64,000 nt of DNA from assembly GCA_024235175.1 (NCBI GenBank), contig JACKMX010000004.1, positions 434,001-498,000 of the forward strand. The letters are read 5' to 3'. The notes under the pieces were generated by a model, which was not told the origin of the DNA, did not search any database, and saw nothing but the letters and a program-made list of their open reading frames with translations. The stretch comes from Chromatiaceae bacterium (GTDB lineage: Bacteria > Pseudomonadota > Gammaproteobacteria > Chromatiales > Chromatiaceae). This document shows, in pieces, positions 16,535 to 25,319 of the stretch (its first letter is position 1; each line of letters opens with the position of its first letter). The position numbers and the translations under genes are program-made.

Positions 16535-16927
16535 TCACATTGCCCTGAGCGCGGCCTCATAGGCCTGATCCAGATCGCCCCAGTCGATGCTGCCACCTCG
16601 GGCCTCACCATGCCGGTAGGCCTCGACCAGCAACCTCGACGCCTGGAAGGCCGCATCCCTGCGACGAATCGTTACCACACTTGCGTCCGGCATTGGCCAC
16701 GGTTCATCATCGCGCAACGTCTGTTCGACCGTAAACAGCAACGGGCTATCGCCCGTCTCTTCATAGTCATCGAGCAATAACGGCACCGTTGCGGTGTCCT
16801 GCCAGATGTTGCCTTGGTCGAACAGAGTCTCGGCCTTCCTGACCGCTTTTTCCGAATTGTCGGCCTTGATGCCGACCATGACACGGTGCTCATAGGGCAA
16901 GGTGTATTGAATAACATATTTCATCAT
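16535..16927 (-). CDS. Hypothetical ICE protein
   Basis: This 130-residue, acidic protein starts at ATG 16927 or 16924 (double Met) with a GGAGAT ribosome site. The N-terminal part (KYVIQYTLPYEHRVMVGIKA) looks like a small alpha/beta fold with an amphipathic helix (SEKAVRKAETLFDQG). I do not recognise a family. It lies in the accessory part of the ICE with similar short genes on the same strand, each preceded by a good ribosome site, so it is likely a real gene. Confidence 0.6.
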   Translation of the reverse strand: MMKYVIQYTLPYEHRVMVGIKADNSEKAVRKAETLFDQGNIWQDTATVPLLLDDYEETGDSPLLFTVEQTLRDDEPWPMPDASVVTIRRRDAAFQASRLLVEAYRHGEARGGSIDWGDLDQAYEAALRAM

Positions 16928-17053
16928 GATCTCCTTCTGATTGGTTACAGGGGGAGACCATCACCCACCAGGGAGATGACCTCCCCGATGGGTATGGCTA
17001 AGAACTCAAGTCGTTGACTTGATCGGTATATTGAACAGCATGCGTGCTATGCT

Positions 17054-17497
17054 TCAGTCCTCATGCGGCTGCAGGATTGTGACGACAGGTTCGCCATGAT
17101 CACCCGGACCGATGATCAGTTTCAGCGTCACCGGTTTTGCCTCGGTGGAAAACCCATCACGCGGAACCCGGTAGAGCTCATACAGCAACTCTCCATACAG
17201 CAACCGGTCATTGGAACGCTCACTGGTTTGAATGGCAAAGGCCGCCATGAACAGCACGTCATAGAGCCTTCCGGACTGATCCTGAAAAGGCTTTTTCTGA
17301 TTGTCGCTGTCGGTCCAGGCCACACAGTCGGTCCAGACCGCGGATGTCAGAGCAACCGGAAACCTGAACCCGATCTCCTCTGCCATGGGACCCGCATCAA
17401 CCAGTACTCCATCTTCGAGCGCCTGGGCACGGGTATAGGTGGAAATCACCTCGCCGAAAATGGACTCGGCAGTCTGTATATTGGAAGCGTTTGACAT
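17054..17497 (-). CDS. DUF6573-like ICE protein
   Basis: This 147-residue protein has the pattern IFGEVISTYTRAQALEDG at residues about 13-30, which I associate with the DUF6573 family found on plasmids and ICEs. It continues with VDCVAWTDSDNQ-like and LYDVLFMAAFAI segments. Function is unknown. The start is ATG 17497 with AAGGAGAT upstream. It sits between the RadC-like gene and the preceding hypothetical gene, in the same direction. Confidence 0.65.
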   Translation of the reverse strand: MSNASNIQTAESIFGEVISTYTRAQALEDGVLVDAGPMAEEIGFRFPVALTSAVWTDCVAWTDSDNQKKPFQDQSGRLYDVLFMAAFAIQTSERSNDRLLYGELLYELYRVPRDGFSTEAKPVTLKLIIGPGDHGEPVVTILQPHED

Positions 17498-17595
17498 GAT
17501 CTATCTCCTTGTTGGATAAGCGCCAGGTCGCACCTCCTTCCCTGCCGGGGAAGAGCGTGCTTTCCCGGCAGGGTTGGTAAAAAATTATCGAACCG

Positions 17596-18111
17596 TCACA
17601 AAATTCCGCGGCTCGCAAACGAAACGCTTTCACCGGCGGTGACCACGAAGTGGTCCAGCACCCGCACGTCAACCAGCGCCAGCGCGTCTTTCAACCTGCG
17701 GGTGATCGCCTCGTCTGCATGACTGGGTTCAGCCACCCCACTTGGATGGTTGTGGTAAAAAATTATCGCGGCAGCATTCAATTGAAGTGACTGCTGCACC
17801 ACGACCCGCGGATGAACCGAAGCGCCATCAATGGTGCCGTGAAACAACTCGGCGACGTCGATGATCCGATGGCGGTTGTCGAGGAACACACATCCGAACA
17901 CCTCGTTCTTGTATCCAGCCAGTCGCAAACGCAGATAACTGCACGTCTCCTCCGGGCTGGTCAGCGTTTTCCCCGGCTGGTGCTGTTCGGCTAACAGAGT
18001 CAGCGCCAATGCCTTGAGTGTTTGCTTCTCCGTGTCGTTCAGTTCAGATAACGAAAAACCATCAAATCGGTTTTTCTTTCTCTTCGTTACGGTTGATGCC
18101 GTGGTGGTCAT
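17596..18111 (-). CDS. RadC-like JAB domain protein
   Basis: This 171-residue protein belongs to the RadC family, whose JAB/MPN metal-binding motif is seen as FYHNHPSGVAEPSHAD (about residues 116-131), with VFLDNRHRIIDV before it. ICE- and plasmid-borne RadC copies are common and shorter than chromosomal RadC because they lack the N-terminal HhH part. This one has only a short N-terminus (MTTTASTVTKRKKNRFDG). I chose ATG 18111 with GAGGAGAT upstream over the longer frame to 18165. Biochemical role uncertain, with some evidence in the family for anti-restriction or recombination functions. Confidence 0.85.
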   Translation of the reverse strand: MTTTASTVTKRKKNRFDGFSLSELNDTEKQTLKALALTLLAEQHQPGKTLTSPEETCSYLRLRLAGYKNEVFGCVFLDNRHRIIDVAELFHGTIDGASVHPRVVVQQSLQLNAAAIIFYHNHPSGVAEPSHADEAITRRLKDALALVDVRVLDHFVVTAGESVSFASRGIL

Positions 18112-18209
18112 CACTGATCTCCTCAAACAGAGGGGAGACCAGTCCCAGGGGGAGTGATCCCCCAAGGGTGGAAGTGGGCCGGATAACGGGTTATCCGGCG
18201 GGTGTGGAT

Positions 18210-18614
18210 TTACGCAGCGTGTTCCTGTTCTTTATAGAACGGCTGACCGTCGACCTTGGCCCATGACACACGCAACAGTCGGGCCTTGAGGCTGACACCG
18301 GTCTCTCCACTCTTTTCGCCGCTCTTAAAGATGAAGGTATCCGCATACAGGTCACTGAGTGTGAAGCCGATCAGCACCTTCAGTTTGCCCTCGAGTGCCG
18401 GCTGAACCTGGCGTATGACTTTCTGCGCCTGGATGCCGGACACACGACACTCGAAATGGGTGTACTGGGCGTTGTCGACACTGCCGCGAAGCGCAGCGAT
18501 GGTGACACTGAGGAAGGGAGTACCCTCCTTGGGCATCACCTCACGGATGCGGTTGAGATACCCGATACCGCTGGTGTGAAGATCGAAATACTTGGGACTT
18601 TCGTTGTTGGACAT
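18210..18614 (-). CDS. DUF3577 / STY4534-family ICE protein
   Basis: This 134-residue protein has the features of DUF3577 (STY4534 family), a marker of SPI-7-type ICEs: YFDLHTSGIGYLNRIREV at residues 9-26, FECRVSGIQAQKV in the middle and DTFIFKSGEKSGETGVSLKA near the end. The family is annotated as an ICE replication-associated protein, but its activity is not established. The start is ATG 18614 with a GGAGAAAGCG ribosome site. It is the next gene downstream of the ParM-like gene. Confidence 0.85.
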   Translation of the reverse strand: MSNNESPKYFDLHTSGIGYLNRIREVMPKEGTPFLSVTIAALRGSVDNAQYTHFECRVSGIQAQKVIRQVQPALEGKLKVLIGFTLSDLYADTFIFKSGEKSGETGVSLKARLLRVSWAKVDGQPFYKEQEHAA

Positions 18615-18824
18615 AGCGCTTTCTCCAAAGGGTTCATTTGGTCCGGAGAAGCAGGCCCTGGCGGGAAGGCTTCCCAGACAGGGTGGTGGAAACGGAGGTT
18701 AATTTCCGTTTCGTTGAAGAAGGACCGACGACTTGCATCGCTGCACCTGCTACCCGGTCCGAAGGTGCCTGGTTGCCACTGAGTCCGCAGTGACCACGTA
18801 TAAAATCGATTTTTTCAGGCTGCA

Positions 18825-19841
18825 TCAGGCGGCACTCGACGCTTCGCAGACGTAACGCAGGTATTTCAGCATACCGCGGGCATTGGCGAAGGCGGGGTGC
18901 TCGGCGATAGTCTGGTTTGGAAACCAGTTGGCGATATCCTCGGCCAGGGCCACGCTTCCGCCACCAACAAACAGGATACGATCCAGCTCGATGCCAAGAC
19001 CCAGCTGCCGGCGGGTTTCTGCACGAATCCGTTCTACGACCTGCTGCTTGGCCGACTCGACCAGCGATGCAATGTCGTAGTCCCTGCCGTGCAGCCGTAC
19101 CACCCGGTGCTCTACCGCCTTCGCCACCAGCTGTTCTCCCAGGGCCTCCAGATCGAACCGCTCCTGGATCCCATTGGCCACCTGTTGTTTCACATCCAGC
19201 ATCCCACACGGCAGGGAGCCGGACGAACCATGGATGACGGCCTGATCCTTCACCACCACGAAATCGGTGGTTCGGCCACCAATGTCCACGATGGCGGTGG
19301 GAATGGCAAGTCGCTCCTCATCGATTGCCGCCCCTCCCTTCCGTTCGACGATCACATCGTCGTACCAGGCGGCCAGCGCTTCAGGGATCACCTCATGAAA
19401 GGCGATGCCCGCCGGCAATCGTTCGCCTATTGGCTGCACCGACTGCTTGAGACTCATGCGTTTTTTCTCCAGCGTGTTGTGACGTTGGCTTCCATCCTGG
19501 AGATAAAACGCACTGACCGGCAGGCCTGAAACCGCATGCAGGGTCTGTCCGCCCAGTCCCGCCTGCTGCAGCGCATGTTGAACGATGGCCCGGTTCAATC
19601 CTGAGAAGGGGTACCCCTCGAAATGGGTGGCTTCACCGTCCACGGCACCGACCGAGTAGCAGGTTCCCTCGGTCTCATACTCAAAGATGCGCTGCCGGCC
19701 CTGATGGATCCAGGTCACACCCGAACGTCCCACCCGGGCGCGTGAGGGAATGACGATCAGTCGTCCATCCGGCAAAGCGACCTTGGTGTAGGCGTATCCA
19801 TCGTCGAGACCGACGGGGGTAATGGACGAACTGTCTGTCAT
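18825..19841 (-). CDS. parM: ParM/StbA-family actin-like segregation ATPase
   Basis: This 338-residue actin-like protein would polymerise to push element copies apart. Nucleotide-binding motifs are present: phosphate-1 VGLDDGYAYTKVALPDG (about 11-27), phosphate-2 VDIGGRTTDFVVV and adenosine LFVGGGSVALAEDI. It is encoded directly after a small basic protein (19892-20227) that could be its DNA-binding partner. ICEs of this group often rely on such a segregation system when excised. No separate ParR gene follows it. The start is ATG 19841. Confidence 0.87.
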   Translation of the reverse strand: MTDSSSITPVGLDDGYAYTKVALPDGRLIVIPSRARVGRSGVTWIHQGRQRIFEYETEGTCYSVGAVDGEATHFEGYPFSGLNRAIVQHALQQAGLGGQTLHAVSGLPVSAFYLQDGSQRHNTLEKKRMSLKQSVQPIGERLPAGIAFHEVIPEALAAWYDDVIVERKGGAAIDEERLAIPTAIVDIGGRTTDFVVVKDQAVIHGSSGSLPCGMLDVKQQVANGIQERFDLEALGEQLVAKAVEHRVVRLHGRDYDIASLVESAKQQVVERIRAETRRQLGLGIELDRILFVGGGSVALAEDIANWFPNQTIAEHPAFANARGMLKYLRYVCEASSAA

Positions 19842-19891
19842 GATAATTCCCGTTTTTTCTAGTTGCCGGCGATCGATACCGGGGGCCAGCC

Positions 19892-20227
19892 CTACCCAAC
19901 CACTTTACCCAATGCGGCAAACGGCTTACCGGCGCTACCTGCCGTTGTTTGCGGCACTTTCGGATTAGGCACCGGGTTGACCGAAGTGCCCCTCATGGCG
20001 CCTTCAGGTCTGGGTGAGAAAGCCATCACCGGGAGCGGTCGTTTTGCAACCGCCGTCCCTTGCAATGTGCGGCACTCCTGGCGAAAACCCTGCACCAGCA
20101 ATCCACGCAACCACTCCTGACGCCGATTTTCCGGGACGCGCCGCAGCCGATTCAGGATGATCGCTTCCAGCGCGATACGATCATCGAGCTGCACGGCAAC
20201 CCGTGTTCCGGGTCCTCTCTTCGGCAT
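19892..20227 (-). CDS. Small basic protein upstream of parM, possible DNA-binding partner
   Basis: This 111-residue protein has a basic N-terminus followed by VAVQLDDRIALEAIILNRL and a helix ENRRQEWLRGLLVQGFRQE, then a Pro-rich tail. The N-terminal strand-helix-helix layout could be ribbon-helix-helix-like. Position 50 bases upstream of the ParM-like gene on the same strand recalls the StbB/ParR partner role, though StbB/ParR genes usually follow parM. This is inference from order and size. I do not recognise the family with confidence. Confidence 0.5.
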   Translation of the reverse strand: MPKRGPGTRVAVQLDDRIALEAIILNRLRRVPENRRQEWLRGLLVQGFRQECRTLQGTAVAKRPLPVMAFSPRPEGAMRGTSVNPVPNPKVPQTTAGSAGKPFAALGKVVG

Positions 20228-20304
20228 GTCGCTGGCATCCTCCCGGCACTTGAATCAGTGGTGGATTATCCCGCCGACCGGAAGGCACGCCAGCGCAATT
20301 CCAG

Positions 20305-21108
20305 TCATGGGCTTGTCTGGTTTTCGCTGTTCGCCGGGTGAGGGCTCGAGATCTTGGTTGCGGGATGCAAAGCGGTATTGCCGACAAACCCATTTGGGAA
20401 ACGCAGCTTCCGCGGAATCAGCGGTGCCTGGCGTTCGCCATTCAACACATCCGCCGGCAACACCCCCATGAGCTGTGCCGCCCGCTTGCTCTCTGCGCTA
20501 CCCCGGCGGATCGACGGACGATCTATACCCAGAAACCGATAGCTCTGGGGAATGACAAAGAGAGATCGGATTTTACGGGCACAAAGATTGAGCTCACTCT
20601 GGCAGGCTGCGCGGTCAAGTAGTCCGATGTGGTTGGCAGTCAACGCGGTACACACCAGGCTGTCATAGGCCGACAGGTGCTTTGCACCCTGATAGGCGTA
20701 GGGGTTGGCAAACTGCAGCGGCATACGGAATGGTTGCCGGGATGCAGCTGTGCTGATTTCGATCGATTCCATCTGCTGCAACAACGACGCCAGTGCCTGC
20801 TGACGCTGCCGGATCAGGGCTCCAGCCGCCTCGATGCCTTCATGTACCTTGATCAGCCACCAGTCGGCGTAAGGGTCGTCATTGCGTGCCGCCTGCCAGA
20901 TCACCCGCAACCGGTCGGCAAACCCCACCAGCCCGATGATCGGCGGCTTGTCGGGGGTACCATTTCGGCCGCGAACGAGCTGCTGAGCCTGACGCGTCTG
21001 AATCGTCAACCAGACCTGGCCGCGCAGTGGACCTACCGCTGCGGGGGCGGGTGCTACCCGGTTGTCGCCTGGGTCATGCGGAGGTGTGATCGGATCTTCC
21101 ACGTTCAT
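20305..21108 (-). CDS. ICE protein, PFL_4669 family (TIGR03761-like)
   Basis: This 267-residue protein matches the PFL_4669/TIGR03761 family: GQVWLTIQTRQAQQLVRGR near residue 30, then ADWWLIKVHEGIEAA and PLQFANPYAYQGAKHL in the middle. The family occurs next to the STY4528 replication gene in many ICEs but has no known activity. The C-terminal tail (after residue 240) is Pro/Ser-rich and may be poorly conserved. The start is ATG 21108. Between this gene and STY4528 lie two 43-bp direct repeats. Confidence 0.8.
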   Translation of the reverse strand: MNVEDPITPPHDPGDNRVAPAPAAVGPLRGQVWLTIQTRQAQQLVRGRNGTPDKPPIIGLVGFADRLRVIWQAARNDDPYADWWLIKVHEGIEAAGALIRQRQQALASLLQQMESIEISTAASRQPFRMPLQFANPYAYQGAKHLSAYDSLVCTALTANHIGLLDRAACQSELNLCARKIRSLFVIPQSYRFLGIDRPSIRRGSAESKRAAQLMGVLPADVLNGERQAPLIPRKLRFPNGFVGNTALHPATKISSPHPANSENQTSP

Positions 21109-21201
21109 GGGGCCTCAGCTCGATTCGTTTCGTGTGGGGCCAATGAGCGCACGGAGCAGGTTTTCAGACAAGATAAAACCGGAACACCGGCCGTCGGGTT
21201 T

Positions 21202-21244
21202 TCACCGGAGTTCGATATTCGACGCGTGATTCCAGTGGAATCAC
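21202..21244. repeat. 43-bp direct repeat, copy 1 (possible iteron or replication site)
   Basis: TCACCGGAGTTCGATATTCG starts the copy and GATTCCAGTGGAATCAC ends it. It matches copy 2 at 21308-21350 almost perfectly, with a spacing of 106 bases. It contains two palindromes, TTCGATATTCGA-like and GATTCCA/TGGAATC. Confidence 0.85.
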
Positions 21245-21307
21245 CCGGATGAGTGACCAATCCCGGAAGAATGGGGCGGGTGATGGACGGTTCAGGAGTT
21301 TACTTCG

Positions 21308-21350
21308 TCACCGGAGTTCGATATTCGACACCTGATTCCAGTGGAATCAC
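21308..21350. repeat. 43-bp direct repeat, copy 2
   Basis: Second copy of the unit at 21202-21244. Its last bases overlap the stop codon of the STY4528-type gene. The core CCGGAGTTCG is shared with the repeats inside that gene near 21876. Confidence 0.85.
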
Positions 21351-22624
21351 TCCGTGGGCATTTTCGATGTGTCGCAATCAGCGGCCGGTAGCAGGCGTTT
21401 GTAGGTTCCCAGACACTCGCGTATCGAGATCAGACTCGCCCGACTGACAGCCAGGCGTTGCTCCCGCTGGTGGTCACTCTGCGCAGGCGCAGAGACTCCG
21501 GCAGCGGCTGGAGTGCGCTGACTGCCTGCTTCATGCCCCTCCCGACGCTGCCTGACCTTGAGACCGAGATTCGGCTCGAATTTCCCCTGTTTCGCAAGCC
21601 TGCACAGTGAGTTCAGGAAACGGATCTCGTCGTAGATTGGCTTCATCCCCTTCTTCTCCGCCAGAAAGCGACCCTCCAACTCATCGAGGATGGGTTGGCG
21701 CTGCACTGGCGGAACCGTCGCCAGGTACCGGTCGGCGATCCCGCGTTGGTTGTCGCCAAGACGTTTGGGGTAGACCAGCGTGGGATCCTTCACTCCCCCG
21801 AGTTCGAATTTCGTCACCGCGGTAGTTGTTGTAGTTGTTTTTTTATTTATATAACTACAACTACTACTACCACCGGAGTTCGAATTTCGAACCCGGTCAT
21901 TTTTCACCAAGTTCGAATTTTGGTCATGGCGATCATCCGGTTGCTGGTCCGTCACCAGCGCTCTGCGTAGTTGCCGCACCACATTGCCGGTGAAGGCGAA
22001 GAATCGCCGGCGATGCCCCGGCGAGGGCGCGACGATCAGCTGCAGCCGGCGTTCGATCGGGTGCTCCGGGGCCAGTATGTTCCGTCCCAGTGCAATGTCC
22101 TCGTCCATCGAGCGCAGAACCCCCCGGGCAACCGCCCGGACACGGGAATGGCTGTGCCCGGTGGCCTTCTGCAGAAAGGTCAGATAGTCGGCATCCAGAT
22201 GGCAGGCATCGGCCAGCGGCAGGGGTTCGTCGTGCAGCGCGTAGACATTACCCCGAAAGCGGCCACTGCGCATGCGCACCCGACGACAGTGGGTCAGCCA
22301 ACGGGTGACACGCAGAATGGCAATGGATCTGGCAATGGTCGAACGGGAAGCGACATTGGCCATGTTGCCGATGGCGTCATAGCCGGGAAACGCGGTGTTG
22401 CCTCCGGTCTCCTGCACTCCCAGCATGATGACCATCCACACCAGCTTGTCCACCGGCTCCAGTACCGGGTCCTTGATTACGGTGGTCGGAAACGCATGAT
22501 GCCGTGTCCCTAGAAAGAGCATGCTCTCTGCGTCGCCTCCCGCGGAGGGATCCTGCGCCTGGGCAACGGTCTGTTCGATCAGCGCATCGAGGGCGAGCGT
22601 CTCCGGGCGCAGCGGCTCATTCAT
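21347..22624 (-). CDS. STY4528-family ICE replication protein
   Basis: This 425-residue protein has the usual start of the STY4528 pathogenicity-island replication family (LFLGTRHHAFPTTVIKDPVLEPVDKL), a winged-helix-like region (NTAFPGYDAIGNMANVASRSTIARSIAIL) and a conserved C-terminal region (GIADRYLATVPPVQRQPI). Between them, around residues 240-275, is a low-complexity stretch with Ser and six Thr in a row. At DNA level this stretch contains three iteron-like repeats and an AT-rich island. The start ATG 22624 overlaps the DUF2857 stop by 8 bases. Probably needed for replication of the excised ICE. Confidence 0.85.
   Translation of the reverse strand: MNEPLRPETLALDALIEQTVAQAQDPSAGGDAESMLFLGTRHHAFPTTVIKDPVLEPVDKLVWMVIMLGVQETGGNTAFPGYDAIGNMANVASRSTIARSIAILRVTRWLTHCRRVRMRSGRFRGNVYALHDEPLPLADACHLDADYLTFLQKATGHSHSRVRAVARGVLRSMDEDIALGRNILAPEHPIERRLQLIVAPSPGHRRRFFAFTGNVVRQLRRALVTDQQPDDRHDQNSNLVKNDRVRNSNSGGSSSCSYINKKTTTTTTAVTKFELGGVKDPTLVYPKRLGDNQRGIADRYLATVPPVQRQPILDELEGRFLAEKKGMKPIYDEIRFLNSLCRLAKQGKFEPNLGLKVRQRREGHEAGSQRTPAAAGVSAPAQSDHQREQRLAVSRASLISIRECLGTYKRLLPAADCDTSKMPTE
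21800..21922. other. Iteron-like repeats with AT-rich island inside the STY4528 gene (candidate origin)
   Basis: Three copies of a (G/A)AGTTCGAATTT(C/T)G motif lie at 21800-21813, 21876-21889 and 21909-21922. Between the first two is an AT-rich run (21835-21854) framed by inverted arms (21821-21838 and 21853-21871, rich in GTAGTTG/CAACTAC). Two related GAGTTCGATATTCG motifs follow outside the gene at 21208 and 21314. Iterons plus a melting region beside an initiator gene are the layout of an origin. The function is inferred. Confidence 0.5.
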
Positions 22625-23207
22625 CGCCGCCCTCGTCGTCGCGTCCGGTCAGGTTGCCGTACTGCGCCCAGCGCTGGGTCAGATTCCAGATGGCACGCAG
22701 CGGAACATCGGTCTCCCGTTGTAGCTGCAGATACCCCTCCGGGGTGAGCAAGCCGCTACGCTCACCTTCGGTGAGGCCCGACCAGGCATCCCACAACCGG
22801 TGTGAGCTCGTCTCATCCGGTTCCGCGGGTCTGCCCACCGAAGGGGTTACCGACAGGATGCGGCGCAGCCGGGTGTAGTCACGGGTGTTCACACCGTAGA
22901 GAATCTGCACCATCTCATGCGGGGCGTCGGCCGCAATCAGCGTACGCAAGGTCTCTTCGGACTCACGCTGCTCGCGCAGGCGATCGATCATCGGCCAGTA
23001 CACCTGGCGGTTTAGCCCGATCTCCAGACAATGGGCGCGCAGTGACTCGATCCGATAGAGATCGGCCAGATTCATCTCGCGCAGCGCCTCGATCTCCCGG
23101 GGACCAAATTTCATGCTGCGCAAGGCGGTCTGGTCACCTTCGGCCAGGCAGCGGATGGCGTACAGCAACACCGCAGCAACCAGATCCGCCTCTTTTGTCC
23201 CTTCCAT
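22617..23207 (-). CDS. DUF2857 protein (BisC-like regulator candidate)
   Basis: This 196-residue protein has the DUF2857 arrangement: an N-terminal helical part (AVLLYAIRCLAEGDQTALRS, FGPREIEALREMNLADLYRI) and a central NTRDYTRLRRIL segment. In ICEclc the ParB-domain/DUF2857 pair has been described as BisD/BisC, an FlhDC-like activator of transfer genes. The same gene pair and order are seen here, five bases after the ParB-family gene. Assignment as an activator is by analogy. No zinc-binding Cys cluster is visible. Confidence 0.75.
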   Translation of the reverse strand: MEGTKEADLVAAVLLYAIRCLAEGDQTALRSMKFGPREIEALREMNLADLYRIESLRAHCLEIGLNRQVYWPMIDRLREQRESEETLRTLIAADAPHEMVQILYGVNTRDYTRLRRILSVTPSVGRPAEPDETSSHRLWDAWSGLTEGERSGLLTPEGYLQLQRETDVPLRAIWNLTQRWAQYGNLTGRDDEGGDE

Positions 23208-23212
23208 CCGCG

Positions 23213-24742
23213 TTATCCCCAGATCCTGGCCCCGCTATCCGCGGCGGCCACCCGGATACGCCGGTAGGTGTCCATCAACTGGATCAGATCCTGCCAGTCC
23301 CGGTCATCGAGCAACCGCCACAGCCGGTAGCCGGACTGACCCGGGTCCAGCGTCCAGATACTCTTGAACAGCAGATCGGCATCCTGCATCTCCAACGCCC
23401 GCCGGAGAATGGAGCCGTCGGGCAGCAGCCGCAGTATTGATTCCAGCGGTGCATAGGTGAGTTCCGCGCAGGCAGCCAGCTGCCACCAGAGCATGGAGAG
23501 CTGACTCAGACTCTCCTCGTCCAGTTGCCCGGCGAGCACGGGGTCCGGTACGTCGCGCAGGAAGAAGCCCAGCCCGTCGGAGGGCAGCGGCTCGACCAGG
23601 TCACCAATGCCGTTGCGCTGTGCCAGACGCGCCGCCAGGGTCCAGGCCCGGCCGCGCAATGATTTGAGATCAGTGGGAACATTGTTCGTGATCAGTGTTG
23701 CAGCCGGCGGCTGCGGATCCGCTGCAGCGGTCGCATCCGCTTGCTCGAACGATCGATCCGGATCAGCAGTGGAGTCGGCCTGTTCAGATTGCTCCCTGTC
23801 GGCGGGCTGATCGATCTCCCGTGCAGGGTGCGCATCGCCCCCAGCGGGGTTGCGGTTCTCCACAACAGATGGTTCTACCTCCGCCTCCGGTTCGATCTCA
23901 GGGATAACCAGCTCCCGGCCGGCCAGTCTGGCATCCAGCACTACGCGAATGGTATGAATGCTGCTCTTCGTCTCCTCTGCAATTTCGGTCTCCAGCGCCT
24001 CACGCACTAAATCAGTGTCCCAGGCGGTTCCGTCATAGCGCTTGCACAGTGCGGCGAAGACTGCGCCGAATTCGTCACGGGCATCCTCGCAGCGCTCGTG
24101 CCAGACACTCTCGGCAGCCCGTTCCAGCGCGCGGATACGCTCCACCTGAGGCCGGCCCATGCCGTTTTCCAGCGCCTGGGGAATCAATGGCCACAACCGA
24201 AAGACAGCATATTCCATCTGCGAGATACGCCCCTGACTGACACGGTATCCCGCATCGCGCAGTTCGCGCTCCAGATGCCGCTGGGTCAGCTCCTCCAGTC
24301 CCCGCTCCTCGGCAAGCATCCGCCTGGCTTCGAGCACCGCGCGTGCTTTTTCGATAAAGGTGAGGTCACCCCGGAGATCATTCTCCCGAAGATGCGCCAA
24401 CAGGACGTCAGACTCTCCGCGCCAGGGCCGGAGCAGACAGGGCACCAGTGCATAGCGACGCTCCCCGGTCTCCTCGAACAGCTGCTTCATTATCAGCAGC
24501 CGGGTGTTGCCGCCGGCCTGAACGATATAGTCGACTGCCCCCGGGCGTTGGGTGACTATCAGCGGTTGGTCCAGCCCCTGGATCCGGATCGAGTCACGGA
24601 TACGATCGTACGCCGGGTTTGGTGTATGTCTCGGGTTGTGTTCGTAGGGCTGGATCCGGTCTATCGGCAGTTCCAGCGCCTGCGCCTGCACCTGCACGTG
24701 ATCTGCCCGGGTGACTTCCACCGGGGGCGTCTGTTTATCCAT
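23213..24742 (-). CDS. ICE ParB-family protein (TIGR03764-like)
   Basis: This protein of about 509 residues has a ParB/Srx-type N-terminal domain: ELPIDRIQPYEHNPRHTPNP near residue 25 and TQRPGAVDYIVQAGGNTRLL, the ParB box region. HTH motifs follow (GYRVSQGRISQMEYAVF). A long acidic linker and a C-terminal helical domain complete it. I prefer the ATG at 24742, nine bases after GGAGAG, rather than the ATG at 24751. No ParA gene is adjacent, unlike in many relatives. It may act mainly as a regulator (BisD-like) with the DUF2857 protein. Confidence 0.85.
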   Translation of the reverse strand: MDKQTPPVEVTRADHVQVQAQALELPIDRIQPYEHNPRHTPNPAYDRIRDSIRIQGLDQPLIVTQRPGAVDYIVQAGGNTRLLIMKQLFEETGERRYALVPCLLRPWRGESDVLLAHLRENDLRGDLTFIEKARAVLEARRMLAEERGLEELTQRHLERELRDAGYRVSQGRISQMEYAVFRLWPLIPQALENGMGRPQVERIRALERAAESVWHERCEDARDEFGAVFAALCKRYDGTAWDTDLVREALETEIAEETKSSIHTIRVVLDARLAGRELVIPEIEPEAEVEPSVVENRNPAGGDAHPAREIDQPADREQSEQADSTADPDRSFEQADATAAADPQPPAATLITNNVPTDLKSLRGRAWTLAARLAQRNGIGDLVEPLPSDGLGFFLRDVPDPVLAGQLDEESLSQLSMLWWQLAACAELTYAPLESILRLLPDGSILRRALEMQDADLLFKSIWTLDPGQSGYRLWRLLDDRDWQDLIQLMDTYRRIRVAAADSGARIWG

Positions 24743-24807
24743 CAGCTCCATCTCTCCTGGTAATTAATGAAGCAACCATCGCCGTTCGTTCGACAGCTGA
24801 CCTGCGG

Positions 24808-25131
24808 CTACGGATATGTTCTAACGCCCGGGATCCGCCGGGTCGTCCCTGATCTGCCGCTGGAGGCATCCGCGGAAGTTTCGCCGCTGTTACGTTGCTC
24901 GCGATTCTGATCGATCACCTCCGCCACCAGGCGCGCTTCGAAGTAGAGGCGCCGACCCATCCGCCGCCGGGTTCCTGCCAGCGCCGCGGTAAACGGCTCC
25001 CTTTTCCGGTGCATCGCCATACGCAGTCCATTGGGCGTGCTGTGCATCACCTCAGCCAGGTGTTTCAGCGTCAGCAAAGGTCCGAAATGGGTCAGTAAAT
25101 ACTGGTGCGTCGCAGTGATGACATCACTCAT
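24808..25131 (-). CDS. Small HTH DNA-binding protein
   Basis: This 107-residue protein has a recognisable helix-turn-helix near the N-terminus (LLTLKHLAEVMHSTPNGLRMAM) followed by a strand-rich RRMGRRLYFEARLVAEVID segment, as in ICE/plasmid-type DNA-binding proteins. The tail is basic and flexible. It starts at ATG 25131 after GGGGAGAAC. It lies just upstream of the ParB-family gene, the spot where ICEclc-like elements have the AlpA-type activator, so a regulatory role is plausible though unproven. Confidence 0.7.
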   Translation of the reverse strand: MSDVITATHQYLLTHFGPLLTLKHLAEVMHSTPNGLRMAMHRKREPFTAALAGTRRRMGRRLYFEARLVAEVIDQNREQRNSGETSADASSGRSGTTRRIPGVRTYP

Positions 25132-25319
25132 CGGTTGTTCTCCCCAGTGTCGTTAATTGCCTTCCATGTTATCCGGCACGAGCAGGATCAATGAGTTCGA
25201 AAGCGCGGGGTACGCATGCCATAATCCGACTGGTTAAACTGCCGGAGAGGTGATAGCGGGGGGTGCCGCGGGAGATCACTCATGGGGAGGTCGATGCAGT
25301 CTGAAGCCGACCCGGCAAG

